Below are positions 14,822 to 22,757 of a stretch of DNA of 25,640 bases, piece after piece (within the stretch, counting starts at the first letter, position 1; each line of letters begins with the position of its first letter). Origin of the DNA: Pseudomonadota bacterium (lineage in GTDB: Bacteria; Desulfobacterota; Desulfovibrionia; Desulfovibrionales; Desulfovibrionaceae); assembly GCA_023438245.1 (NCBI GenBank), contig JAEXRD010000102.1, positions 1-25,640 on the forward strand, in the 5' to 3' direction. A program made the position numbers and the translations under genes. Below the pieces are notes generated by a model. The model was not told where the DNA came from. It worked only from the letters and a program-made list of their open reading frames with translations, and ran no database searches.

Positions 14822-16372
14822 CTAGTAGGCGAAGTACATGGTCAGCGCCGAAACCACGGCGGTGATGAGCATGCTGATGACGAAGGCCGGGCGGATGGCC
14901 ACCGAGGCCTCGCGGATCTTGTCGATGCTGGAGGCCGCGTTCTGCAGCTTGGCCGGGGAGATGACGCTGGCCAGGCCGCCGCCGATGGCGCTGCCCGCCG
15001 CGATGACCGCGCCCGAGGCGCCGATCTGCTCGGCGGTGGAGAGGTGCAGCTTGGTCAGCATGGCGATGGAGGAGGTCTCCGAGCCGCTGATGAAGCCGCC
15101 CAGCAGGCCCAGGTACGGGGCCACGGCGGCGTAGAACGTGCCGAAGGCCGTGGCCGAGGCTCCGGCCATGACGTTGACCATGTTGTGCATGGGCTCCACG
15201 AGCTTCCAGTCCGCGCCCTTGCCGGAGTGGTTCATGACGTAGGCGATGGCGAAGAACACCGAGGCCGACATGATGGGCCGACCCGCGCGCTTGGCGCTGG
15301 TCTTCAGCCCGCGCAGCACCTGCTCGCCCGAGGCGCGCATGATGGGCAGGGCCAGGAAGGTGCACACCAGCACCCAGAAATAGGCCTGCCAGAACAGGCG
15401 GATCATCTCCGGCTTGCCGGGGATGATCTCCAGCGGCATGGCCCACTGCTTGAAGGTGATGTTGAAGAACGGCAGCGAGGGCGAGTTGAGGATCACCGAG
15501 AACACGGTGAGCAGAATCCAGGGCGAGCAGGCCCGCGCCAGGCTCAGGCGGCTCTCCGCGGCCAGGTCCTTCTCGTTCAGCAGCGCGCGGTCCTGCAGGG
15601 GCTTGCCGGTGACCTTCACGTACAGCACCAGGACCAGGATGACGGCCAGGCCCGCGGCGATGCCGGTGATGGTGACCAGGCCCACCTGGGCCATGAGGAT
15701 GGCCACCAGGCCCGCCGTGACGCCCGCGATGAGCGCCGGGACGAAGCCTTTCTTGACCATTTCGAAGCCGCCGGTGAGCTGCAGCATGCCCAGGGCGATG
15801 CAGGTGCTGACCACGGGCATGTACTGGGCGAAGTACATGCCCACCTCGCCCACGGGCTTGCCCACGAACTGGGCGAAGACCACCGCCGGAATGCCCAGCA
15901 GGGCGTAGGTGCACAGGGCGTCGTAGCCGATGGCGGGCAGCAGGATGGCGGCGAAGGTGGAGTAGCCCAGCGCGATCATGATGGGCGGCAGGATGGACAC
16001 GGTGACCGCGCCCAGGCTGGTCAGCAGGATGCCGAAGCCCACGTTGATGATCATGATCTGCACGGTCTGCTGGCCCGGGGCGATGGTCTTCATCAGCGCC
16101 ACCACGCGGGCCACCGCGCCGGTTTCCTGCATCAGCGTGATCTGCACGATGCTGGCGGCCATGACCAGGGCGATGGGCAGCGAAGCCACCAGGCCCGCGG
16201 CCGAGGCCGTGAGCACCACCTCCACGGAGGTGCCGAAATACAGCACCGCCACGCCCGCGGCCACCAGCCAGCCGATGTAGCCCGCCGTGTCCGCGGCCAC
16301 GCGGTACACCAGAAGCAGGAAGAAGATCGCAATGACCGGGAAAAATGCAAGAAATACCGAAACGATGTCCAT
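14822..16372 (-). CDS. L-lactate permease family transporter (LldP/GlcA-like)
   Basis: The 516-residue inner-membrane protein has about 13-14 hydrophobic segments and matches the lactate permease family in length and motifs. These include an N-terminal FFPVIAIFFLLLVYRVAAD, a central LPPIMIALGYSTFAAILLPA, and the C-terminal GFISGSETSSIAMLTKLH, equivalent to the family's GSDTSS region. It would bring in lactate (or glycolate) with protons. Lactate is a main electron donor for sulfate reducers, which fits the proposed host. No lactate dehydrogenase, phosphate acetyltransferase or acetate kinase genes are in the window. The ATG at 16372 has GGAG seven bases upstream. Its transcript would run into the 142-bp palindrome immediately after the stop. 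Confidence 0.9.
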   Translation of the reverse strand: MDIVSVFLAFFPVIAIFFLLLVYRVAADTAGYIGWLVAAGVAVLYFGTSVEVVLTASAAGLVASLPIALVMAASIVQITLMQETGAVARVVALMKTIAPGQQTVQIMIINVGFGILLTSLGAVTVSILPPIMIALGYSTFAAILLPAIGYDALCTYALLGIPAVVFAQFVGKPVGEVGMYFAQYMPVVSTCIALGMLQLTGGFEMVKKGFVPALIAGVTAGLVAILMAQVGLVTITGIAAGLAVILVLVLYVKVTGKPLQDRALLNEKDLAAESRLSLARACSPWILLTVFSVILNSPSLPFFNITFKQWAMPLEIIPGKPEMIRLFWQAYFWVLVCTFLALPIMRASGEQVLRGLKTSAKRAGRPIMSASVFFAIAYVMNHSGKGADWKLVEPMHNMVNVMAGASATAFGTFYAAVAPYLGLLGGFISGSETSSIAMLTKLHLSTAEQIGASGAVIAAGSAIGGGLASVISPAKLQNAASSIDKIREASVAIRPAFVISMLITAVVSALTMYFAY

Positions 16373-16787
16373 AGCCCCTCTCCGTCCCTCTCAACCACGC
16401 GCAGCGCGGGCCTGGCGGCCCACCGCCGCCCTCGCCCGTCCTCGGCCACGCGTCCACCCTCGCTCCCCGAAATGCAAGTGAGTACCCGCACACAAGGGCG
16501 GTCCTGCCACTGCCCGCACATGGAACACCACTCCGCACGGCTGTGCCGGGGCGGGTTCCGGGAGGGGGGTCGCAGGACCAATCGGCACGGCCGCAAGGCC
16601 GTTGCCGCCAAATGTGTATGCTCTCCGGGCCTGTAATGCAAGCCCCCGGGCAGCCTTTGCCACGGGGGCGAAGGTTGTTCGGCCAGCGGCCCGCGCCGGG
16701 GCGTTGCATTTGGCGCGCCGCTATGACAGGCTTGTGGACATCGCCCGCCCCCTGGCCCGGCGCAATTTTCTGCACACGGACGTGCCC
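16373..16787. other. Divergent intergenic region, permease and lipoprotein genes
   Basis: These 415 bases separate two divergent genes and should hold both promoters. I see no convincing -35/-10 or -24/-12 pair on either strand. A small hairpin, ACGGCC-GCAA-GGCCGT, lies at 16587-16602 with a GNRA-type loop but no T run. No coding frame here has a good ribosome-binding site or recognisable product. Confidence 0.5.
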
Positions 16788-17321
16788 ATGCCCTGCCCGA
16801 AATATTTACGATTTGCGCTGCCGCTGGCCTGCTGCCTGCTGCTGGCCGCCTGCGGCGACCCCGTGGAGGCCGTGCGCCAGGCCCGGCTGGACGTGGCCCC
16901 CACGCGCACCGTGGCCGAGGGCCTGGAGGGCTACCCCTACTTCACCAAGGTACGCTGGACCAGCTTCGAGGACAAGGACGGCAAGACCATCGTGCAGGCC
17001 GAGTGCGACATCGACGTGGCCGCCAACTGCCGCGAGATGACCCCGCAGAGCCGGGCCATCGCCACGCGCGACGTGGCCCGCGACTATTTCCTCGTGCAGT
17101 TCGTGGTGGCGGGCTGGCCCAGGAAGGTGCGGCCCCAGTGGGCCACCCACGTCACGGTGTGCTCCCGGGGCAAGCGCCTGACCTTCACCGACCCCAGGTA
17201 CCTGGACGTCATCCTGAATGGCGAACGGGTGCGCCAGTTCTGCCTGGAGGGCCTGAACTGCCCGGGCGAGCCCGGCGGCCCCGCGAGCGGGCCTGCTAGT
17301 TCTGCGGAGCCAGCCCGGTAG
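16788..17321 (+). CDS. Predicted lipoprotein of unknown function
   Basis: The 177-residue protein has a type II signal peptide: basic start MPCPKYLRF, hydrophobic core, and lipobox LAAC with C22 as the lipidation site, followed by GDP. Aspartate at +3, not +2, does not clearly signal inner-membrane retention. The mature part (FTKVRWTSFEDKDGKTIVQA, then CDIDVAANC, later LTFTDPRYLDVIL and QFCLEGLNC) has four cysteines that could form two disulfides. I do not recognise the family. The ATG at 16788 gives the best signal peptide, though its ribosome-binding site is weak. Its 3' end overlaps the convergent flavoprotein gene by 26 bases. Confidence 0.7.
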   Translation: MPCPKYLRFALPLACCLLLAACGDPVEAVRQARLDVAPTRTVAEGLEGYPYFTKVRWTSFEDKDGKTIVQAECDIDVAANCREMTPQSRAIATRDVARDYFLVQFVVAGWPRKVRPQWATHVTVCSRGKRLTFTDPRYLDVILNGERVRQFCLEGLNCPGEPGGPASGPASSAEPAR

Positions 17322-17907
17322 CCAACTCGCATCCCAGCGCCCCGGCCTGCTCCATGACCTCGGCGCGGGCGGCGGCGGCCCCGGGATCGTACACCCCGCA
17401 GGCCCGCAGCAGGCGGCTCTGGCCGAAGCCCAGCCAGCGGTAGAAATACTCGTAGCGCGGGAAGATGTCCGTGAACAGGTCCTCCTTGGGGTGGCCCTGG
17501 GCGATGACGAAGGCCAGGTCCTTGCCCGGAGCCAGGCGCGAGCGCTCCCCGCGCGGCAGGTGGGCGTAGCCGGGCTTGAGGAAGCAGAAGCTGCGGTCGA
17601 TGAAGCCCTTGAGCTGGGCCGTGACCTCGCCGAAGTACACCGGCGTGCCCAGCACCAGGGCGTCGCAGCCGCGCACGTCCTCCAGCACCGGGGTCAGCCC
17701 GTCCTTCAGCACGCAGGTCTCCGACTTCTTCTTGCAGGCCAGGCAGCCCTGGCAGCCCCGGTACTCCAGCTCGTTCAGGCGGTGCAGCACCACCTCGGCC
17801 CCGGCCTGCCGCGCGCCCTCCATGAGCGCGGCGAGCATGTCGAAGGTGTTGCCCTTGGGCCTCGGGCTTCCCAGCAGGCAAACCACCCGTCTCACTGCGC
17901 GTCTCAT
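17296..17907 (-). CDS. Iron-sulfur flavoprotein (flavodoxin-fold NAD(P)H-dependent FMN reductase family)
   Basis: The 203-residue cytoplasmic protein has the FMN phosphate-binding loop LLGSPRPKGNT (11-21), an iron-sulfur motif C52-x2-C55-x2-C58-x6-C65 in GCQGCLACKKKSETC, and the flavin-site segment LVLGTPVYFGEVTAQLKGFI. This compact cysteine pattern is typical of Isf proteins from methanogens and anaerobic bacteria, which relay electrons from ferredoxin and may reduce oxygen species. The physiological acceptor here is unknown. The ATG overlaps the stop of the thiamine-binding gene by four bases, so they are translationally coupled. Confidence 0.87.
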   Translation of the reverse strand: MRRAVRRVVCLLGSPRPKGNTFDMLAALMEGARQAGAEVVLHRLNELEYRGCQGCLACKKKSETCVLKDGLTPVLEDVRGCDALVLGTPVYFGEVTAQLKGFIDRSFCFLKPGYAHLPRGERSRLAPGKDLAFVIAQGHPKEDLFTDIFPRYEYFYRWLGFGQSRLLRACGVYDPGAAAARAEVMEQAGALGCELATGLAPQN

Positions 17908-18218
17908 TTATCGCCCCCCTCTCCCGCCAGCAGGCGCTCCACCGCGCCGGTCTTGGAGCCCAGCCCCCCTTCGCGCCCCCTGCGCCAGTCCATCTTGAGC
18001 GTGAGGTAGACGCGGTCGCTGTCCGCCGCCAGGGCCTGGAAGCAGCGCTCCACCACCTCCATGACCTCCGCCCACTCGCCCTCGATGCAGGTGCCCATGG
18101 GCGTGAGCTGGTGGGCCAGCCCGCTTGCCCGGATGACGGCCACGGCGCGGGCCACGTAGGGGCTCACGCTGGGGCCCTTGTCCACGGGAAAGAGCGAAAG
18201 TTCGGCGATGAGGCTCAT
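17904..18218 (-). CDS. MTH1187-family thiamine-binding protein
   Basis: The 104-residue protein matches the MTH1187/YkoF-like (formerly DUF77) family: MSLIAELSLFPVDKGPSVSPYV at the start, HQLTPMGTCIEGEWAEVMEV in the middle, and VYLTLKMDWRRGR near the end. It has a ferredoxin-like fold, and members bind thiamine or its pyrimidine part. The ATG at 18218 has GGAG five bases upstream. It lies 27 bases after the YkgJ-type gene and overlaps the flavoprotein gene by four bases. No thi gene is nearby. Confidence 0.88.
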   Translation of the reverse strand: MSLIAELSLFPVDKGPSVSPYVARAVAVIRASGLAHQLTPMGTCIEGEWAEVMEVVERCFQALAADSDRVYLTLKMDWRRGREGGLGSKTGAVERLLAGEGGDK

Positions 18219-18245
18219 GGCGTCTCCATATGATTTCGGCGGGGG

Positions 18246-19061
18246 CTACTGGGGCCGGGCGGGCGTATCGGGCTGCTCCGATTCCTTCGGCGGGGCCTTG
18301 CGCGAGTAGCCCAGGTCCACCAGGTCGAAAAAGCGCAGCAGCATGGCGTAGGGGTCGTCCGGAAGATAGGCCCGCCGCTGCAGGATGGGCTCGCGGAACA
18401 GGCAGAGCAGGTGCGGCAGCACGCGGCTCTCCGTGGCCTTGTGGCCGTCGAAGGCCGCCGCGGCCCCGGCCAGGTCCATGGGCAGCAGGACCTTCTCCAG
18501 GTAGGTGCCCGGGCCGAAGGGGTCGGCGCAGGCCGCCTGGGGCGTGGTCATCAGGTACTGGCGGCACACCAGCGGGCGCTCCTCATAGATGGTGCACTTG
18601 CCCTGCTCCAGGAAGGGGCAGGAGATTCCCAGGTTCCAGTAGGCGCGCTGCATGCGCTGGAGGTTTTGCCAGTCGTGGGCCTGGCGGGTGAACGCGGCCA
18701 GCAGCTCCGGCAGCAGGCCGCACTGCTCCAGCCGCGCCAGCCCGGCCTGGAAACGCTCCTCCACCCTGGCCCGGCGGGCCCGGGGCAGGGCGCGCACCGT
18801 GCGTGCCAGGCGCAGGGCCTCGACCTCGCCCAGGACGACCAGATGCCGGCAGCACGCTCCGCACCCGGCGGCGCAGGACACAGGGCGGCCCATGGCGGCC
18901 AGGTCGGCGCGCGCGTGCTCCACCATGGCGTCGGCCAGGTCGCGGATGGCGGGCAGGATGTCCGGAAAAGACGCCCGCCCGCCCGGGAGCCGAAGCGGAC
19001 GCGTCTCGCCGTCGCCCTGCGGCCCGGAGAGGCAGAATCCCGTGTGCCAAATCTTGAACAT
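18246..19061 (-). CDS. YkgJ-family cysteine-cluster protein
   Basis: The 271-residue cytoplasmic protein carries the zinc- or iron-binding cysteine cluster of the YkgJ family: C63, C67, C70 and C71 in SCAAGCGACCRH, then C148, C156 and C166 in SCPFLEQGKCTIYEERPLVC. The remainder is helical with a polar tail. Biochemical function of the family is not settled. The ATG at 19061, with AAGGA upstream, gives the start MFKIWHTGFC. An upstream in-frame start at 19091 is less likely. It is the first gene of the three-gene minus operon and is divergent from the hydrogenase operon. Confidence 0.87.
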   Translation of the reverse strand: MFKIWHTGFCLSGPQGDGETRPLRLPGGRASFPDILPAIRDLADAMVEHARADLAAMGRPVSCAAGCGACCRHLVVLGEVEALRLARTVRALPRARRARVEERFQAGLARLEQCGLLPELLAAFTRQAHDWQNLQRMQRAYWNLGISCPFLEQGKCTIYEERPLVCRQYLMTTPQAACADPFGPGTYLEKVLLPMDLAGAAAAFDGHKATESRVLPHLLCLFREPILQRRAYLPDDPYAMLLRFFDLVDLGYSRKAPPKESEQPDTPARPQ

Positions 19062-19198
19062 GGCCAACTTCCTTGCCGACGTTGCGGGCAATATGCCCCA
19101 GACGCCGGATAGGCGTCAACCTGCCGGGAGAAAAGCGTTTTTGATTTATCATGCCATTTCGGACAGATAACATCCACAACCACCACGGAAGCCATGCG

Positions 19199-19211
19199 AA
19201 ACCCTGGGTTT
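19199..19211. promoter_or_regulatory. 13-base palindrome abutting the hynB promoter
   Basis: AAACCC and GGGTTT flank a single T, ending three bases before the -24 box. The loop is too short for an RNA hairpin, so a DNA-binding site is the more likely reading. Confidence 0.3.
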
Positions 19212-19214
19212 TTT

Positions 19215-19230
19215 TGGCAGACCTCTTGCC
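19215..19230 (+). promoter_or_regulatory. Sigma-54-type (-24/-12) promoter for hynBA
   Basis: TGGCAG (19215-19220) and TTGCC (19226-19230) place GG and GC exactly ten bases apart, as in the TGGCAC-N5-TTGCA consensus. Transcription would begin near 19241, giving a leader of about 160 bases before hynB. Such promoters need an enhancer-binding activator; none is encoded in the window. Confidence 0.6.
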
Positions 19231-19402
19231 ATTGCGCCAGCTTCGGTGTACGAGGCCTGTATCTAAACCATCGTGCTCATTGAATATTTTTTCAGAGATT
19301 GTGTGCTTTTCGTGATATCGGTTTGATATTCGTGCTACGCACGAGGGTGCAAGATTCGGCGTTTATGTTTCGTACCATTCCTATCTATTCTGGAGGTGTT
19401 GT

Positions 19403-20380
19403 ATGAAGGTTTCCGTAGGACATGGCTTGACCGGCGCAGAGAAACGCCTGGAAGAGCGTGGTGTTTCCCGCCGCGACTTCATGAAATTCTGCGGCACCAT
19501 CGCCGCGGCCATGGGCATGGGCCCGGCTTTCGCCACTGACATCGCCGCGGCGCTGACTTCCGACAATCGCCCGTCGGTGATCTGGCTGCACAACGCCGAG
19601 TGCACGGGCTGCTCCGAGTCCATCCTGCGCACGGCCGCTCCCTACATCGACACGCTGATCCTGGACGTGATCTCCCTGGAGTACCAGGAGACCATCATGG
19701 CCGCCGCCGGCGAGATGGCCGAGAAGGCCCTGCACGACGCCATGAAGAAGCCCTACCTCTGCGTGGTCGAAGGCGCCATCCCCATGAAGGACAAGGGCAT
19801 CTACGGCATGGTCGGCGGTCACACCATGCTCGACATCTGCAGCAAGGTGATCCCCGGCGCCCTGGCCACCATCGCCTACGGCACCTGCGCCACCTACGGC
19901 GGCGTGCAGGCGGCCAAGCCCAACCCGACCGACGCCAAGGGCGTGGCCGAGGTGTTCCCCAAGGCCACCGTCATCAACATCCCCGGCTGCCCGCCCAACC
20001 CGGTCAACCTCGTCGGCACCGTGGTCGCCGCCATCGAGACCGTGGTCAACAAGAAGCCCCTTCCCAAGCTCGACGACCTCAAGCGCCCCCTGGTCTTCTT
20101 CGGCGAGACCGTGCACGACAAGTGCGAGCGCCTGCCCTTCTTCGAGAAGGACCAGTTCGCCAAGAGCTTCGACTCCAAGGAAGCCAAGCAGGGCTGGTGC
20201 CTGTACAAGCTCGGCTGCAAGGGCCCCTACACCTACAACAACTGCCCCACCAAGAAGTTCAACCCCCTCGACAAGGGCGTGGGCGTGAACTGGCCCGTTC
20301 AGGCCGGCCACCCCTGCATCGGCTGCTCCGAGCCCAAGTTCTGGGACACCATGAGCCCCTTCTACGAAGAGCAGAAGTAG
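19403..20380 (+). CDS. hynB: Periplasmic [NiFe] hydrogenase small subunit
   Basis: The 325-residue precursor begins with a twin-arginine signal, SRRDFMKF (22-29), followed by an alanine- and glycine-rich hydrophobic stretch. The mature part binds three iron-sulfur clusters: the proximal [4Fe-4S] via ECTGCSES (66-73), YGTCATYGG and GCPPNP; and the medial [3Fe-4S] and distal [4Fe-4S] via HDKCERLPFF, GWCLYKLGCKGP, NNCPTKKFNP and GHPCIGCSEPKFWD. It passes electrons from the HynA active site to periplasmic cytochrome c3 in this family. There is no C-terminal membrane anchor, so the enzyme should be soluble. hynA follows after 68 bases. Confidence 0.96.
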   Translation: MKVSVGHGLTGAEKRLEERGVSRRDFMKFCGTIAAAMGMGPAFATDIAAALTSDNRPSVIWLHNAECTGCSESILRTAAPYIDTLILDVISLEYQETIMAAAGEMAEKALHDAMKKPYLCVVEGAIPMKDKGIYGMVGGHTMLDICSKVIPGALATIAYGTCATYGGVQAAKPNPTDAKGVAEVFPKATVINIPGCPPNPVNLVGTVVAAIETVVNKKPLPKLDDLKRPLVFFGETVHDKCERLPFFEKDQFAKSFDSKEAKQGWCLYKLGCKGPYTYNNCPTKKFNPLDKGVGVNWPVQAGHPCIGCSEPKFWDTMSPFYEEQK

Positions 20381-20448
20381 GCCTGGCCGGATAACAAGGC
20401 CCGATCAACAGTCGAACTTACAGCGCATTCATCCAAGGAGGACTATAT

Positions 20449-22155
20449 ATGGCTGGTTCCAAACCCCAGGCCGCTCCGGTCAAGGTAACTCCCAAGAGCA
20501 CCTACTCGGGTCCCGTCATCGTCGACCCGGTCACCCGCATTGAAGGCCACCTGCGCATCGACGCCACCGTGGAAAACGGCAAGATCGTCGATGTGCGCAG
20601 CAGCTCCCAGCTGTTCCGCGGCCTCGAAATCATCCTCAAGGGCCGCGACCCCCGCGACGCCCAGCACTTCACCCAGCGCGCCTGCGGCGTCTGCACCTAC
20701 GTGCACGCCCTGGCCAGCACCCGCTGCGTCGACAACGCCGTGAAGGTGAAGATCCCGAAGAACGCCACCATCATGCGCAACCTGACCATGGGTTCGCAGT
20801 TCCTGCACGACCACATCGTGCACTTCTACCACCTGCACGCCCTTGACTGGGTCAACGTGGCCAACGCCCTGCAGGCCGACCCCGCCAAGACCGCCGCTCT
20901 GTCCAACAGCCTCTCCCCGAACCGCAAGGAGACCGCCGAGCAGTTCAAGGCCGTGCAGGACAAGGTCGGCGCCCTGGTGAAAAGCGGCAAGCTCGGCATC
21001 TTCACCAACGCCTACTTCCTGGGCGAGAAGAAGAACGAGGCCTACTACCTGCCCGCCGAGGCCGACCTGATGGCCACCAAGCACTACCTTGACGCCCTGC
21101 ACATGCAGGTCAAGGCCGCCCGCGCCATGGCCATCTTCGGCGCCAAGAACCCCCACACCCAGTTCACCGTGGTGGGCGGCGTCACCAACTACGATGCCCT
21201 CAAGCCCGAGCGCATCGCCGAGTACAAGGCCCTCACCGACGAAGTCGTGGCCTTCATCAAGGACTTCTACATTCCCGACCTGCTGGCCGTGGCCAGCTTC
21301 TACAAGGACTGGGCCGGCATCGGCGGCACCCAGAACTTCATCAGCTGCGGCGAGTTCCCCACCGACGAGTACGACCTGAACTCCCGCTTCTTCCCCCAGG
21401 GCGTCATCAACAAGCGCGACCTGACCAAGGTCGGCAACTTCGACCAGAACAAGATCATGGAGCACGTGAAGCACAGCTGGTACGTGGGCGACAAGGCCCT
21501 GCACCCGTACCAGGGCGTCACCGAGCCCAAGTACACCAACCTGAACGACAAGGACCGCTACTCCTGGATGAAGGCCCCCCGCTACGACGGCGAGGCCATG
21601 GAGACCGGCCCCCTGGCCACCGTGCTCGTCGCCTTCGCCAAGGGCCACAAGCCCACGGTGGACGCGGTGAACTTCGTGCTGCAGAAGCTGGGCGTGGGCC
21701 CCGAGGCCCTGTTCTCCACCCTGGGCCGCACCGCCGCCCGCGGCATCGAGTGCCTCGTCATCGCCAACCAGATGCAGACCTGGCTTGACGCCCTGGCCGG
21801 CAACGTGAAGGCTGGCGACACCGAGCTGTACACCCCCTGGAAGATGCCCCAGGAGGCCGAAGGCGTCGGCTTCGTGCAGGCCCCCCGCGGCATGCTGAGC
21901 CACTGGATCAAGATCAAGAAGGGCAAGATCGAGAACTTCCAGCTCGTCGTGCCCTCCACCTGGAGCCTGGGCCCCCGCTGCGCCGCCGGCAAGCTCGGCC
22001 CCGTCGAGGAAGCCCTCATGGGCACCCCGATCTTCGACCCCAAGCGTCCGGTCGAGATCCTGCGCACGGTCCACAGCTTCGACCCCTGCATCGCCTGCGG
22101 CGTGCACGTGCTCGACGCCAAGACCGGCCAGACCAGCAGCTTCAAGGTGTTGTAA
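20449..22155 (+). CDS. hynA: Periplasmic [NiFe] hydrogenase large subunit
   Basis: The 568-residue subunit carries the Ni-Fe active site for H2 oxidation. Its ligands are C79 and C82 in RACGVCTYVHA and C547 and C550 in DPCIACGVH (545-553). E32 in TRIEGH is the conserved glutamate of the proton path. Position 547 is a normal TGC codon, so this is [NiFe] and not [NiFeSe]. The last 15 residues, from V554 to L568, form the tail removed after H553 by the maturation protease. It has no export signal of its own and should leave the cell with HynB by the Tat route. AAGGAGG lies just upstream of the ATG. A hairpin terminator follows the stop by 20 bases. Confidence 0.97.
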   Translation: MAGSKPQAAPVKVTPKSTYSGPVIVDPVTRIEGHLRIDATVENGKIVDVRSSSQLFRGLEIILKGRDPRDAQHFTQRACGVCTYVHALASTRCVDNAVKVKIPKNATIMRNLTMGSQFLHDHIVHFYHLHALDWVNVANALQADPAKTAALSNSLSPNRKETAEQFKAVQDKVGALVKSGKLGIFTNAYFLGEKKNEAYYLPAEADLMATKHYLDALHMQVKAARAMAIFGAKNPHTQFTVVGGVTNYDALKPERIAEYKALTDEVVAFIKDFYIPDLLAVASFYKDWAGIGGTQNFISCGEFPTDEYDLNSRFFPQGVINKRDLTKVGNFDQNKIMEHVKHSWYVGDKALHPYQGVTEPKYTNLNDKDRYSWMKAPRYDGEAMETGPLATVLVAFAKGHKPTVDAVNFVLQKLGVGPEALFSTLGRTAARGIECLVIANQMQTWLDALAGNVKAGDTELYTPWKMPQEAEGVGFVQAPRGMLSHWIKIKKGKIENFQLVVPSTWSLGPRCAAGKLGPVEEALMGTPIFDPKRPVEILRTVHSFDPCIACGVHVLDAKTGQTSSFKVL

Positions 22156-22175
22156 ACCGCATTAGCTTCTAGTAT

Positions 22176-22213
22176 GGACGGGAATCCGGTTCGCCGGGTT
22201 CCCGTCCTTTTTT
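22176..22213 (+). terminator. Intra-operon terminator/attenuator between hynA and the maturation genes
   Basis: GGACGGGAA (22176-22184) pairs with TTCCCGTCC (22199-22207), and inside it CCGG pairs with CCGG around a TTCG loop, followed by six T residues. All hallmarks of an intrinsic terminator are present, yet the same operon continues 13 bases later. Confidence 0.85.
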
Positions 22214-22226
22214 CAAGCGAGAAATC

Positions 22227-22757
22227 ATGGCAGAGAACAAACGCATCCTGGTCCTGGGCGTGGGCAACATCCTGTTCACCGACGAAGGCATCGGCGTGGA
22301 CGCGGTGCTGGAGATCGAGAGGCTCTACGACGTCTCGGACAATGTCACCCTCATGGACGGCGGCACCCTGGGCACCCGGCTCATGGACCCCATCATGAAC
22401 TGCGACCAGCTCATCGTCGTGGACGCGGTGCTGGGCGACGGCCCGGCAGGCAGCATCTACCGCCTCACCGGCGAGGACCTGCGCAAAAGCCTGGCCTTCA
22501 AGGACTCCATGCACCAGACCGACCTGGTGGACACGCTCATCATGTGCGAAATCGTGGGCAACAGGCCGGAGGCCGTCATCATCGGCATGGAGCCCCACGA
22601 CTACCACACCATGCACGTGGGCCTCTCCCCGGCCGCCCTGGACCGCCAGGAGGCGCTCATCGGCTTTGTGCTGGAGGAAGTCACCAAGGCCGGGGGAACC
22701 TGGGCCAAAAAGGCCGCCCCCGCCCCCAGAACCACGGAGTACGAACCATGTGCTTAG
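22227..22757 (+). CDS. Hydrogenase maturation protease, HyaD/HybD/HynC family
   Basis: The 176-residue endopeptidase has the family motifs LGVGNILFTDEGIGV (E20 is the likely nickel ligand), MDGGTLG, VVDAVLGDGPAG with its conserved aspartate, and SMHQTDLVDTL with the conserved histidine. It cleaves the C-terminal tail of the large subunit once nickel is in place, so HynA at 20449-22155 is the expected substrate. The C-terminus (KKAAPAPRTTEYEPCA) extends beyond the usual core. The ATG is 13 bases past the terminator, with AGCGAGA as a weak ribosome-binding site. It overlaps hypC by ten bases. Confidence 0.94.
   Translation: MAENKRILVLGVGNILFTDEGIGVDAVLEIERLYDVSDNVTLMDGGTLGTRLMDPIMNCDQLIVVDAVLGDGPAGSIYRLTGEDLRKSLAFKDSMHQTDLVDTLIMCEIVGNRPEAVIIGMEPHDYHTMHVGLSPAALDRQEALIGFVLEEVTKAGGTWAKKAAPAPRTTEYEPCA

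Larger units (their letters stand above)
19062..19402. other. Regulatory region between YkgJ-type gene and hynB
   Basis: These 341 bases are markedly more AT-rich than the genes around them and hold no coding frame I accept. Seen in order: the inverted repeat GACGCC-GGATA-GGCGTC at 19101-19117; a 13-base palindrome at 19199-19211; the sigma-54-type element at 19215-19230; and, in the presumed 160-base hynB leader, a CGTGC-TAC-GCACG dyad at 19331-19343. GGAGG at 19392-19396 sits six bases before the hynB ATG. Confidence 0.6.

Noticed and set aside
16400..16600. Search for a -24/-12 promoter upstream of the lactate permease
   Set aside because: The closest match on the minus strand has GG and GC only nine bases apart, so it does not meet the fixed ten-base spacing.
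20443..22107. 554-codon minus-strand frame
   Set aside because: Antisense shadow of hynA with Gly/Val/Leu/His-biased composition.
20449..22155. Possibility that the large subunit is a selenocysteine [NiFeSe] enzyme
   Set aside because: The C-terminal ligand codon at the first Cys of DPCIAC is TGC, with no in-frame TGA, so it is a standard [NiFe] enzyme.
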